NCBI GenBank assembly: GCA_023634235.1
Contig: JAMKCF010000001.1
Coordinates: 4,900,758 to 4,964,757 of the forward strand
DNA length: 64,000 bases
Direction: 5' to 3'
From: Pisaster brevispinus
Taxonomy: Eukaryota; Echinodermata; Asteroidea; Forcipulatida; Asteriidae
Shown here piece after piece: positions 1 to 13,600 of the stretch; within the stretch, counting starts at the first letter, position 1, and every line of letters begins with the position of its first letter. A model generated the notes under the pieces. It was given only the letters and a program-made list of their open reading frames with translations, searched no databases and was not told the DNA's origin. The position numbers were made by a program, and so were the translations under genes.

Positions 1-1598
1 TACATACAAATGATGGAAGTGAACTGTACAGGACACCCTGACGCTCTAGGTGCTCTGAAAAAGCTGCCGAGACGGACGAATGGAATGTGAGTTTTGAAGT
101 TAGAGCAGCGCTTAGTTCAATTGTAAGACTGTAAGTGCGGGTGTTTATTGACACTCAAACCGAGGACAACAAGGACAAATGTGCACTTCAGAAACATCTA
201 AATGTTAATCTTGTTAACAAAGTATCGTGAAAATTAAGTTAGCTGTTGCAAACTGCATACCAACCAAAAGAACATTTGGTACAAATGCAAAAAGTAGTTA
301 ACGGCCTGACGTTTTTACTCCAAGCAGAGCATTGCCCAATAAGGCTAAATGCTAACACAAACTCACATAAAGAGGTCTGGTGAACTGGAGTAACGAAATC
401 AGTTTAGTGGATACTAAATACAGGAGAGGAAAGGAGGGAAAAACACACCGAAAAAAAATAATCCGAAAAAAATATCAGGTGGCAGGAAGATTGGATATCT
501 TAGGATACCTTTCATTGAATAACTGTATTATCTCTTTTGCATTCCCTGTTCAACTCATCTCGATTTCCACTGTTAAATTAAATTCATACTTCTAATGTCT
601 TGTAATAAATAGTGATTAATCTACGGGTACGTCTGAACACTTACTATTTTGTGTACGACAGGTAGGCCTATGCAATGCTATGTTTTTGATTGATGAACCC
701 TTTTTTTTGCAAACATATTTAAGTTTCAATGTGCTTCGGTGTACTATGCAGCCAGCTCTTCCAGAAACACCAGGCCAACCCCGTTCTCTTCGAGATACGT
801 GCATAGTTGGGTTTGATTGCGCAAACTACACAATCGGTCAGAGTTCACCCGGAATAAAGTTTCGGGGGAGGGTGTGGGTGTCCACTTTCGGGGATCAGGT
901 TGACCCGAAAACAGCTTAAAGAAATGCAACTTTGATCTGTTTTCCCCCTTTTTTGTGTCAGTTTACGTCACCATGACGCAAATTCAGAATCCTACGGACC
1001 AAAAAGTTGATCTTTGGCCCACGGGACCCTTAATCTTGGTTTACAGGCAGTTGATGATTTTTTACTGTAAATAATATTTTTTTACAATGCGATTTTACTT
1101 TAACAGTAGTTACAACTAGAAGAAGAAAAAGGCGGATATCGATGTGACGTTTTGTCTATGTTTGTTTCTGGGTTCGTCTGTTCGACGCTTTTTGTTTGCA
1201 TGTTTGTGTTGTTGCTGTTGTTGTTGTCGTTGTCGTTTTTAGGATAGCAGTGACACAACCCTTTTGTGATATTGTGTTTTTAATTTTTTTTTTTTTCTTC
1301 TTGGATGCCCACTACTTGTTTTGCCTGTTTGCAATGGTTCTACGTTTGTCCGATTTATGTTTCATTGTTTTCCTTGTGTGACGGGAGGGGGGGGGGGGTA
1401 ATATTTGTTCTTTCTCCTGCTTTGTAAAGTTTTCAGGTGAGTTTTTTTCGACAATTTGTATATTTTGTTTGCATTTCCTGCTCTGTCTTTTGAATAATCG
1501 TATTTTTATAGGATGTTTGACAACATCGGTATATGTGTGCGTGCATTGTGATATTTGTCTTAATTATTTAAGTTATATTATTATGAATATCATTTCAG
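1..1598. other. Upstream flank or intron of GPCR copy 1; no exon identified
   Basis: I see no LRR-type exon, no LDLa cysteine pattern and no element with clear ends. It holds T-rich stretches and a G run near 1384-1400. Because exon 1599-1670 has an acceptor, at least the right end of this stretch is intron. Confidence 0.5.
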
Positions 1599-1670
1599 CA
1601 AAATGAGACGGGACCGAATCACTGACCTGGAGCCCGGTTTATTCGATGCCCTACCCTACCTCTACAACCT
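1599..1670 (+). CDS. LRR exon 1 seen (72 nt) of GPCR copy 1
   Basis: Acceptor AG at 1597-1598, donor GTAAGT at 1671. In phase 2 it reads DRITDLEPGLFDALPYLYNL after a short lead, a standard xxNxIxxLxxGxFxxLxxLxxL repeat in which the N position is D. It is the most upstream exon I can support; nothing convincing was found in 1-1598. Confidence 0.75.
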
Positions 1671-4600
1671 GTAAGTAACACAAATAAAAATCTTAATGAG
1701 CTCCAAGGTTTTAGTTGACGTTGTTTTTTTAAAGGTAAAGTCAAACGGGGGGATCATGACTACTCACGTGGGTCATGAAGATCAAACTAATTGGAGTTGC
1801 CTTTAGGTTGGGTGATTTAGGGCAACTCCATTCCCGCTCTCTTTTTCGAATACATTATCAATTGTATCAATAATTGAAGCGTAATTAGTATAATGGGTTA
1901 GCTATGGACGCCATCTTCTTGGCGCCGTGGGTTGTAAAGAATGTGTCTTATTGGTAGCACTCCCTCTATGTCTGGTTATAAAACCAATAGCGGTCGAAAG
2001 CTACGTAGTTCTGATGAGGATACATGTGATACATGTAAAGGAGAAAATGTCAGTTTTAAAGAATCGTTCCTACACTGAAAAACCTCAGAACGCCTAACGC
2101 GTTTATAACTTGAACAGTCTTACTGTAATAAACACTTAACGTGTTTATAAATTGAATAATCTTAAATTCGTGCGTTTTAAAATTAAACACTTGGTGTGAG
2201 TAAATGTGTTTATGCGTTTAAAGGGCTGGTTGGGTTTAATCACAGAACATATGTAACCGTGATTAAACGTAACGCGTTTATGAATTAAATACTCTGACAT
2301 CATGCGTTTTAAAATTAAACACTTTGTGTGAGTGCTGGTACGTGTTCATGTGTTTTAAACACATAAACACAAAGGTTGGTTGTGTGTGTTTTAATCGCTA
2401 ATTTTATAAACAAAACTTTTAAAACTAAACACCCTGTGTGTAATAATGTGTTTACTGTGTAAAAGAGCAGGTTGTGTTTACTCACAGAACATCTTTCACT
2501 GAATAAACGTTACGCGTTTATAAATATTAAACGATGTAAAAACAATGCGTTTTTGAAATTAAAAATTTGGTGTAAGATGCTGTATTGACGTGTTTATAGG
2601 GCTCGTGTTTTATCACAAAACATCTATCACTGAATAAACGTAAGGCGTTTTTAATTGAATAAACATGAAAATCATGCGTTTTAAAATGAAACACTAAGTG
2701 TAATACTGCAGTGTTCATCGACTGGATGCGTTTAAAGGACAGCTTGTGATTAATCGCAACATCAATTACCGTACCGTCGGTGAATAAACGCAACGCGTTT
2801 ATATTAAATTGAATAATCGAAGTACTTTCCCAATTCAAAATGCATACACCACAAATCACACACAATTTACTGAGATTATCACTGGTAAATGGCATAAATG
2901 AATGCCAGACAAAGCGTGCGTGGGTACCAGGCAAATTTTGCGCGCGTTGGGCCATTGGCGGCTTGCCAAGTTGTCCTAGTGTGGCCGCGCCGGTACGGTG
3001 TACATTGTACATAATAATGTGACGCGCGCAGCGCCTAAGCTTACACTCACGTACTGGCTGCCATTATTTTGGGTTTTGTACGGATGAGAGGTTTGACTAT
3101 CAAGGCGAGAAATTCGTGTCTCCTGCCATCATTCAAGGCTACATTTTACAGGTTTGTATGATGGATAATAATAATTGAGTTCGCTTTAAAAATGTAAGAT
3201 GAATAGATGAATTGGCATAGGCCTGATTTGTAAACAAATGGTTTGTAACCGCGTTGATTCTTGCGCAGTTTCCAGCTTGTTGTAATGTTCTTGTATTGTT
3301 TTTGTTAGTCATGTAGAATAGTTGTCAAAACGTGATACAATGTATGAACAGAAGTTCAGTTATATTAAAGGCAGTAATATAAGGAGAGACGTATGTCACT
3401 TTGAAGGGTAAGCTGCAGAGAAAAGATGTTCTACTAGTACTGCTTAGCATGCTTAGTACTACACTAGCCACGTGCACTTTTTAGTCGGTGATCAGGTCTT
3501 CTGCATTCTTGACACACTTTTGTTGTGGGCTAAGCTCAATTCTATTTTTTATTGTCTGATTGATCAGCACTTTCTGTCTTTGATTTATAATGGCTGAAAA
3601 TCATGCCTTTACATTTGGCTATATTTACACATGTTGTAAAGCTCTACCTGAACTACACTTTTGCTCTTATGTTTTTTGCAGGAAAAGCAAAATTTGAGCT
3701 TCCACATGATACGGTGGCGACCGAGGATGACGGTACTGCGTTTGAGGAAGTTGAGGTTCTGCAAGAGGAACAATTTTGCTTATTTTGAAAACTGAAGAAT
3801 CATGGATGTCATCATCTGCCACTTTTTGATCTAGAGTATCCGAAGATATACTCACAATTGTTGGGAACTCTGCAGACCCACATCGTTCCCAGTGTCCCTC
3901 TTGAAGGGAAAAAAGTGCCAAATACAATATTTTCAATACTGTGCTACATCGAAGAATGGTAGCTGACAAGTAAGGTGAACTAGTTACTAATTTGTAACAG
4001 ATTTGGATCAGAAGAGTTAAAGTTGCTAGTTTTAGCAGGTTTGTTAGGAGTGTTCTTTATATTAAGAGTTGTTATAAAACTTATGCACAGGTCAAAGGTG
4101 ATCTTTCGACGAGTGTGCGTCTTTGACTTATGTTGACAAACACCTAAATCTTGTGTACTCAAACGTCTGCTTAAAATTGTTGGGATGTTGAAAACCTAAA
4201 CATAGTGATAATTATAAACACGTTATTGTGTTTAAAAAGTGTTACGCGGCTGTAAACACGCCAAAGCATTTATATGCTAAACACCTAAACACAATTTAAA
4301 CACTTTGTAAACACTATGTACGTTTCAAAATTAAACATCTGAAATGCCGATAAACATGTACAAGTGTTTACTTATTAAACAGTGATTGTTTTGTAATAAA
4401 CGCACCATGTATTTAAACTAAAAACATGTTGAGAGAATAAACTTGTGGAGTTTAACTGTTAAACACGTGTCCTTGTTCAATTTAAACGTGTCCATGTTGT
4501 AAATGGCATTTATTTTAAAAACGCGTCCAAACGTTTAAAAAGTGTTACGTTTTGGTGTTTATTCATGTGTTTAGATCATAAACATTAGGTTTTACAGTGT

Positions 4601-7600
4601 ATGTCGAATCCAGTGCTGTGAGTCACCCATTCTTCAAGACATGATATCTTTATGAAAAGGGGAAAAACACAATATCTAAATATTTTGCGTAGACAAGTTT
4701 ACCAACCAAAATACGCCGAGGAGAATCATTTATTTAAGTAGATCGTACTTTCGAAAGCTGCAGTACTTCTCCACTAGTAAGTTGTTTTCGTCATTATTTG
4801 TTGGCGTATTCAGCAAAAACTGCTACTTTTCTTTAACGATGAATGCAACGGGACAATATGCATACAAGACAACTTGTTTTGACCGAAAACTAAATTGCAA
4901 TCTTTTCTAGGAGTAAACAAAATAAATGAATAGAAATTGTAGTAAAAATCGAGAAGCGGTATTTTGTCCCTTTGTTATAAACCCTAAAATCCCTTTCAAA
5001 AACAGCTTCAAACTTTTCGGGAAATAACATTAGAAGGTTCGGAAGAGTGAAATTGAAAATAAGTGTAGTCCATGTTGAACCCGAGCACGTTGCTATAACG
5101 CCTGAAGGAATTAAACGCGCAAACACTAACGATTCCCTGATTTCGAAAATGCGGGGAAGTTGAACAATCTGTTTGGATGGTTTCAGTCGTCACCAGATTA
5201 ATTAATACTTGTTTTCTTTTTTTTACCAGAGATTTGGAACAGAACAACATCACAAGGTTAAAGCACGGTGTTTTTCGACACTTAAAATATATACATATTC
5301 TGTGAGTATTTTTTCTTAAGCTACCGTCTCGAAGTTTTGTGTCTCTGCATGATTGAACGTGTACGTTTTTATCTTCAAATGTTACAGTAAAAAACTTCAA
5401 CTTCAAGACTCAAAACCCAACTCCGCTTTAGCTGTTTGATTTGCTTATTCAAATCAGAAAAGTTCTTTACTACGCGTTCAATAAACTTGTCTTTTCTTTT
5501 CACACAAGCAATTTGTGCTGTAGAAATGTGGGGTTTTTTTTGGCGCAAAAACGTGTATTTGGTGCGTTCAACATAAAGTGTTTCGATCGCAGAAAATGAT
5601 TTCCAATGCATGAATAAACCTGTTTCAAGTGCACGAAGTGTTTTGAACGAATAAATATACAAATTATTGTTCTGTGTACTGTGTGCAGTTGTTGTTGTTT
5701 TTGTTGTTATTTCCGTTATTGTCGCCGTTGTCTTCTTCTTCGTCATCATCGATGTCTCATTATTCTGTTGTCTCCATTTTTTCTTTAACTGTTCTTTTTA
5801 CTTCTTCGGCCTTGCAGTAAGCTCAACATGAATAATCTAGTCACTATAGATGCGGGAGTTTTTGAACCATTGACGTCACTTGTTCGAGTACTGTAAGTAT
5901 TTTTTAGCTGCTAGATAAGTAAGCAACTTTTAAAAATATAGCACAATACGTAGGAGGGGAGATTTACTTAAACACAAAATGTATTACCTTCAATCTCACA
6001 GCAAACCGGGATCAATCAAGGTAGAAGATACGTCCTTCTGAAATACAATCAAAGACGGATATGTGGCATTTGACTACACTACAAATAAGCGTTGTTTAAA
6101 TTGAGTTGCAGTACGTGATGGGATTATGCATTTGATGCTAAAGCCAGACAATTCTGCACACATTCAGAGTATGCCATGACAATATTTGAGCTATAAGGAA
6201 ATTACAGGTTTGAATTTTTAAGAAAAAGCAAGTATATATTGGCAGAATAAACAAGCACAGGCAGCAATGTTGTACTATGATGTTAACGACAAATATGTGA
6301 TGGCCAGTAACCAAATATGTTTCCTTAAACATTAAATGACTGTGTGCCAAGTCCTTAGATTGTGTCATCAAAGATACAATGTCGCCTTTATTGGGTTTTT
6401 TTTCAGATCAACTAAAGGACCCACTTAAGGACCGACATGAACGTAAAAACCAATCGTTAACTACCAACAGTTGCTCTCTTTAAATTTTAGACTGAATTTC
6501 AATCTATTGATTGACAGTAATGACAAATCATCTGCATTTACTAGTTGCAATCGATTAGAGTGGATTTAAATTTTAAAAAAGAGAGTGCGTAGGCATAATA
6601 CGACCTGCAAATTTAATGACATTTAGGTTTCCATTCAAAAATGACGTTGTTTCCATTTGTGTATTTGTTTGTATGCCATTGCGAGTTTCTACTCCATAAA
6701 AAGTAAAATCAAAAGGGTAGTGGCCTAACAAGGGTAAAACATACCGCTTATCGATTTGTAACACAATTTCTATTCAGTTTTTTTTTTTAACTCCTAGAAA
6801 AGAATGCAACAACTTACTTATTGAGAAGTGCTGCAGCTTTCGAAAGTATGATCTACTTTAATTCAGAAAGACACTAATTGTGAATGGGGAACTGCTTCAA
6901 TAGTTGCATTGTGCTTTACCACGAAAAAGAACACCTCAATGAAAATGAAAAGCATCGAAATTTACGACCATGCACGTCAAGTTTTTGCGTTTGCACGTTT
7001 CCTGTTAAAACAAAATGAAAATAATAAATCAAATTTTACCATACAGTCTTTACAACTTTGAAACGGAAGTCATATCTCAATACGTTATTTTAATGTGTTT
7101 TTACTTGCCCGACGTCCTCTCATGAAAAAAATGGGGGATTGGTTGTTTATTTCAGACTAGCAAATGGGAAATGAATGTAATCCCCAAAGATCCGGTTATT
7201 TGAACTGGGCTATTATTAAATTAGCTATAATTACCAAAAGTGTTTTCTCGTTCTCACTATGGTTTTTTTTTTTTTTTTTGGTCTCGTTTGGTTGCATATT
7301 GGGGCAAAAGAAAGTGCATTGACTTGTAAAATTAAGTTAGAACATTTGAAACTGTGTAAACCGCCCTTTACTTTCTCACAATCACTCAAAGCTAATCCGT
7401 AAACACTAAACCCCAAAGGCTCTTACTCTGGCCAAGTTCGTAAATGGGTAGTTTGTTGACTTTATGTGTATTTTTGCCTGGTACACGACACACTGTTTTT
7501 AGCATGCGTACCGGTGGTTCGAACTTGACAGCTTCTGCAATTTTGATGGGGTCAGATGTAACAAATCATAGGGCAATTATCGTTATTTGTTGGAATATGC

Positions 7601-10600
7601 TTGCACAGGGGTAAAACAAAAAAACTATTTTTGGAACAGTGATACACTCAATACACAATATTAAATTAATTTTGACGTCATCGAAAGTGCAGCCCCCTTT
7701 TGCATTTTATAAATGGTACTTTCCCAAGTCCTGTGAAAACAATAATAAACAACTGATGTAAAGACATGTTTTACGAATCGAGCGGATACATTTGTGAGAA
7801 CCCTGCATCTCTGTTGAGGTTGGTATTTGGCTGTACCTTTATTTGAACCCTACTTTCGCTGTGACCCCTAAAAACAAAGTGTTTCCTTAGGTCTGAGGAA
7901 CGCCTGTACTAGTCTTGCAGCAAGACGTTTCTCGTTTACCTTTCACGCACAGCGCGGCCGACCCGCTCATTCAACTCACCAGTAGCGCCCTCCACGAACC
8001 TGTGTATAGCTCCTTGGTATAGCGCACAAACCGCCCATTATACACTAACCTGACTTAGCCCACGAAGTCAGGCGTTCGTGGCGGGCGCTGTTGGTGAGTT
8101 GAATGAGCGGGTCGGCCGCGCTGTGCGTGAAAGGTAAACGAGAAACGTCGTGCACCAAGACTACTATTGTACAGGCTACCTGTTGAGCAGATATGCCTTA
8201 GGCGCAAGGCCTGAATGTTTGCAAGTGCCTGAGGCAAAACATTAATAGATTATACATCCATAGCACTCTATTAGTCGGAACAGCTATGGTTTACGTCAGG
8301 ATGTCGTTTTGCTTCCGACCGAGAAGGAGTCAAATCTACTATCGTTACAGGAACGCAAATGCTATTGATTGATTTATTATTATTTTGTTTCTTACAACTT
8401 TTCAGTATAGAGGTTTTTACAGTGTTACAAACCCTTTAATGTTTTAGTATTTTTCTACAGCGTAACAATTATAATACCCCCATTGTTTTGTTTTGTTCTT
8501 GACCAACAGACGGCTAGACAGTAACTGGCTAGTCGACATAAACGAAGACATGTTCCGAGGACTTGCAAAGCTTATATTCCTGTATGTATGTTTTGTTTTG
8601 TTTTATGTCCATGTTCTGGGTCAATTATGTTTCCAGTGTGTCTTTTTTCTGAATTCATAAACTAGTTCTTATCGCCAGTGTACTCTTCCACGTCGCCCTC
8701 GAAAAGGGGCCCGTAAAATTACTGTCTGATCACCAGGGATAACTTGACGGCGAAGGTTGTCAACAAGTTGTAATAGTGTGGCTGGGATTAAAGGTATTGG
8801 TAAGGCTGAAATACATCGCCGTTAAACTCTGCGTGACACCATCACAATCACACTTTTTCACCCTGCCTTACTTTTGAGTAACAGTTTGATCTTAGCGTGT
8901 AATACGTTTTTGTGAAGAACCCAATCACTTTTAAATCACCCAAAGCATTATATATAGACCTTTTTGACTAAATACAATCAAATCGAACACAATTTAAAAT
9001 AATTGTATCATAGTCAGAAAACTTAATGATTATGACGCACATATACGTTTTTGTAAAACAACTTTTGTGTTAAAAACTGTATCTGAAAATGTGGAGAAAA
9101 CACACAAACAACAAACATTACTGAATTCGGTTGTTAGGTGACCAAAATTAAGTACAACGAGTTCGCATGCTCAATTGGTCATCGATGGTGCAAGTCAACG
9201 ACGACTGAAATACAAACCTTGTTACACGTTATTGTGTGCTTTTAGATACATAATACAGCTTTATGCCTGAGTCTTTTCTAGGGTTCAAATTCTGGGTTGA
9301 AAATGTGCCCTCTTTCTAAAACTATATTACTTCAAAAGGAGTTGGTTCTAACATCGTATTATAATATAAACAGCTCTCCAGTGCTCTTTACCAATGATTA
9401 GTCATCGTTAATACCTTAAAGTAATTACCGAAAGTCCATTTTGCATTTAAACCGGGTAGAATTAACCACACCTGGGTCTCGATACCTACATTAACGTATC
9501 ATATAGTGTTCTCTGTATGGTTGCCTTTACACAATTGAAATGTATGAATTAAAAAATAAATCAATTTAAGAACCGAAAATCTATCGACCGCCATTTTTAG
9601 CGAAAGGGAAAACTACTGTACAAAGACGGAAATTGCTTAAACATACACCGAATATCACTGTCCAAAGAGGTATTAACAATGTAATATTTACATCTTAATA
9701 CGAACAGCTGTTTCAGCTCAGAGGATGTTTAAACGATGTCCTGTTAAAAAGAGAAAAACTAAAATATATCAGTTATGAATAAAGCAAAAGGAAAGCACAA
9801 ACTACTATTTGTCAATATAAACAATTATTTGTATAGTAATTTTCTAGCAAAGTAATTACTGGCTCTTTTGAACAACTTTAAAAAGTATTTTGAACAAATG
9901 AAATGGTAAGTTTACGATCCCTTTTTCCCAACAGTCATCTTTTATGGGACAAAGTATTTGTGTAAAAAAACAACTAAATGTGTTTTGCATAAATGACAAG
10001 TAACGCTTTTATACTCGCATTTTTCAGGCGCCTGGCGAAGAACAAAATCCAAACGCTGAAATCCAACACGTTCCGGCACCTCAGCAGCCTGCTCTCTTTG
10101 TAAGTTGTTGTTTTTGGTATACTGCAAATTCAGTAATGTGGTTAACTAACACCATGCCTTTACAAATCATAAGTAAAACTCGTTTTAGAGGAGTATTGGC
10201 TCTGAAAAGAGCCGTTTTGGTCCAGACGATGCGAACGCAAAAACTCTGTTCGTGGTCCATCAGAGTAACGTGTGCAAAACGTGAGACCACACCCGCTTAA
10301 TCAGAGTCAACACTCCTCCATAATAGAGACATTTGCATATTATGGTTGTACCCGCAAGTTTACTTCTTATGTTTGCTTTTTTCGATTCCAACACCATACA
10401 AAGCTACACAAACATCACATACTTTGTCGTTGTTGTCATCCTTATAGATACCGTATATAATCAACATCCTCTGATTTTTGTAGTGGAGAAGTTCTTTTAA
10501 TATGGATATAAGGTACATGTGTATTCGCAATGTTTACTTTAAAAACTCCCTGGTAAAAAAACAAACAAAAAAAAACAACACAAATATAGGAAGTTAATTC

Positions 10601-13600
10601 AAGTTTGGCATAAATTTTGCCCGTTTTGAAGTAATTTTGACACTCTATTATGTAATCGACACATACGTTTTTCAGGCCCCTAGAGGACCCAGAATATCGG
10701 TCAATTTTGACCCGATTGTTTACAGAGTGTATCCCGTAGGCCTGCAAATGTCTGTAATGTTGTAAGCTAAACAAAAAATGTCAAAAAGCCATAACCCTGA
10801 AAATTCACAAGGTAAATGCCACCGAAACCACGATTTGAATGACTAAACAAATTGCAAATTGCAACATATGAATCAACGTTAACGATGAACTTCCCGATTA
10901 CATAAACACAAATGCACGATACATTTATAAAGCGCAAAATTGCAGCAGCCTTTATGCGAAAATAAAGCGATAAAATATGAAACAATCGTGACAAACAATT
11001 TTGTTTTAAGAGTCACTAGAAAATCAGATCAGGGTCAACTTGGTGAATTTTTTTTTGTCGTATGTCACTTCATAATTCATTTGCACTGACGTTTAGGTTC
11101 TTTGACCATAGCTTTTCTCGGAAACCGTAGTTTGCGTCAGTAAGGATTGGTGAGAAGAACGAATGGTACGAGCAGGATTGTATTCATGCAATAGATCAGT
11201 TATGTACTTTGGATGTAAGCCATAAGAAGCTTTCAAAGTGGGGGATGTAACTTAAACGCATCATGAATTTTTAATTGGGAATCAGTCAGTCAGATGAGTT
11301 TTTGTAAGATGGGTGTTAAATGTGTAAACCGGATGTGCATGAGACGAGGCGGGCAGTGGTATTCTGAACACGTTCAATCCTAGACAGTTCTCTATCTAGT
11401 TTGTACATGATGTTCCTTTAAAGCTACCGTAGTTATCTCTTTTTACGTTGATATTGTTGGTGGAACCTAGGGTGTTGATGCATTCCTACACTTCCCAATC
11501 AGTACTGCGCGTCTTCGTCAGCCTCAAGCTTGTCGGGATTGAATGCAAATGTTAAAAAGTTAATTATCCCTCCTTGAAATGGGTCAAATGAAACACATAG
11601 TCCGTTGAATGTCAGTCACTGTTGTCATGGCTAAACAAAAAAAAAAGAAAGAGAGAGAGAGATAGAGAGAAGAACAACAAATGCCCACAAACATGAATTT
11701 CAAATGAGTGTAGTTAATTACCTCACGTTCCATTACAAGTGTGCAGTTGAATTGTTTCAACGGCTGATGAGAATAATAAATCACTAATCTAGGTTCAAAT
11801 AATTCACAGACAAATACGCCCTACAGTGTGAATGGTAAAATTTAGGTTAATGACTTCACGTTTCATCCCTTTGGTAGTATGCAAAAATGGTCTGACAAAA
11901 TAGCCGCAGATTAAACGTTTTGTGTAATCAACCATAAACATAAAGCAACCTCCCTTCACTTGCTTCTCATAAACAAACGAATCCAATTCAAAGTCCTCTT
12001 CCTTGTTTCTAAAGTCAGAAATGATCTAGCTCATACTTACCTGCAGAACATTATTTCTACTAAAGCTAACAGTTCTCGCAATCTACATTCTTCTTCTACT
12101 CATAATTTGTGCTTGTCCCCTGCACCCCGCACTTATACGCGGTATGGCCAACGAGCATTCACAGTCAGTGCACCGACATAATGGAACAATCTCCCTCTTC
12201 ACATCCGTCAGGCATCATCTCTTGAATCCTTCAAAGCCATGTTAAAAACTCATTTGCTTTTATCCTTAGATACTAAAAGGTGTGTTTACTCGTTTTGCTT
12301 TGAACAGCGCCTTGAAACCTTGAAACCTTGAAACCTTGAAAAGGGCGCTTTACAAATGTTATTTATTATTATCCATATTATTAGTATTATTACTAAAAAC
12401 ATGCACATTAGTGTCAGCTTGTGAACACATTGTCCTTCACTGTGGTTGTAAGAACCGAAATATGTTACCGCAGACTGAATATACACTGATACCTCACCTT
12501 GCGATGCCTCAAAATCCTCATAAGTTGTTACAAAAAGAAAACAGAAAAAAAAGACTTTACCTCCGTTTCCGGTTAGGAATTTTACCCAATTGACATTAAT
12601 GCTAGCAACAGCCCTATGTAAAGGTTGCACAAATTCAAACGTGATCGGCAAATGGGGTTTTCTTAAGAAGAAAAAAGCACCATCGTTCAAAGTTTTAAAT
12701 TTGCTCAATGTTAGATAAAACAACTGAATTAAGCGTTGAAAAAATATCAAGCTATTTGAACCTCGACACAAATTACGTCATCAGTTGTCATGACTACTTG
12801 CAAGATGTCACCATCCCTAAATAAATCATATCGGGATGTCTTCATCTCACCTTTATGATATCATCGACCTGCTTTATATAATCACAGGATCTCAACAAGT
12901 TTGATGGCACTTCCAGATCTCCGTAGATATGCAATTGCCCTTTTCGGGCAAGGTCGGTTGCCCGCAAGCTACTCATCAAAATGATTTAAAGGAAGACTAA
13001 AAACAAATCACAATATTTCCTAACTATTAAAACTAGGCTGGGAACATCCTAAATGCCCTTCAACATTTTGGTTTTATTTTTTTGGCAGGGATCTCGTGCA
13101 AAATCGTATATCATCCATAGAGCCAGGTGCATTCGCTGGACTAGATAATCTAAAAGTATTGTAAGTATTATTGTGGTGACGATATTGTTAAAACTTTCAT
13201 ACGCTGATACCATATATTAATAATGTACCACATTGGCTGTAGACTTTTAACCGTGACTTTAAAAATTAACTTCCGTTTCGAACCGGAAGGAAAGGTTAAA
13301 ATGAGGTCGTGTTTGTATACGACAAGTTGAATTAGTGACGACCTTCAAGATGTAACAGACATCGAAAAATGAATCTTGTTTTGGTTTTGGCGTAATGAAG
13401 CTATTTTTTAATAAACAATAATCGTTATTTTAATGTAAATTGGTACTTGGTGACGTCATGATGACGTAAATTGTATACAGACTAGTTTAAGTTATGAACT
13501 CTCATATATAGTCTCAGTAGTCTCTTTCTGATGATGCTATGTGGGTCAATTGCCGCCGATACAAGTTGTGTGTTCTGTCAATTGAGTTCTGGCGGAAACA

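Larger units (their letters stand above)
4735..6870. repeat. Inverted pair of related repeats (4735-4915 and 6785-6870)
   Basis: GTAGATCGTACTTTCGAAAG with following text near 4739 recurs as the reverse complement near 6835-6860, and TTTTCTAGGAGT recurs beside both. Two inverted copies of one short repeat, each in a different intron of the receptor gene. Confidence 0.4.

Noticed and set aside
12286..12771. 161-codon minus-strand gene
   Set aside because: No start context, domain or splice support; it overlaps the LINE 3' tail and intron sequence.
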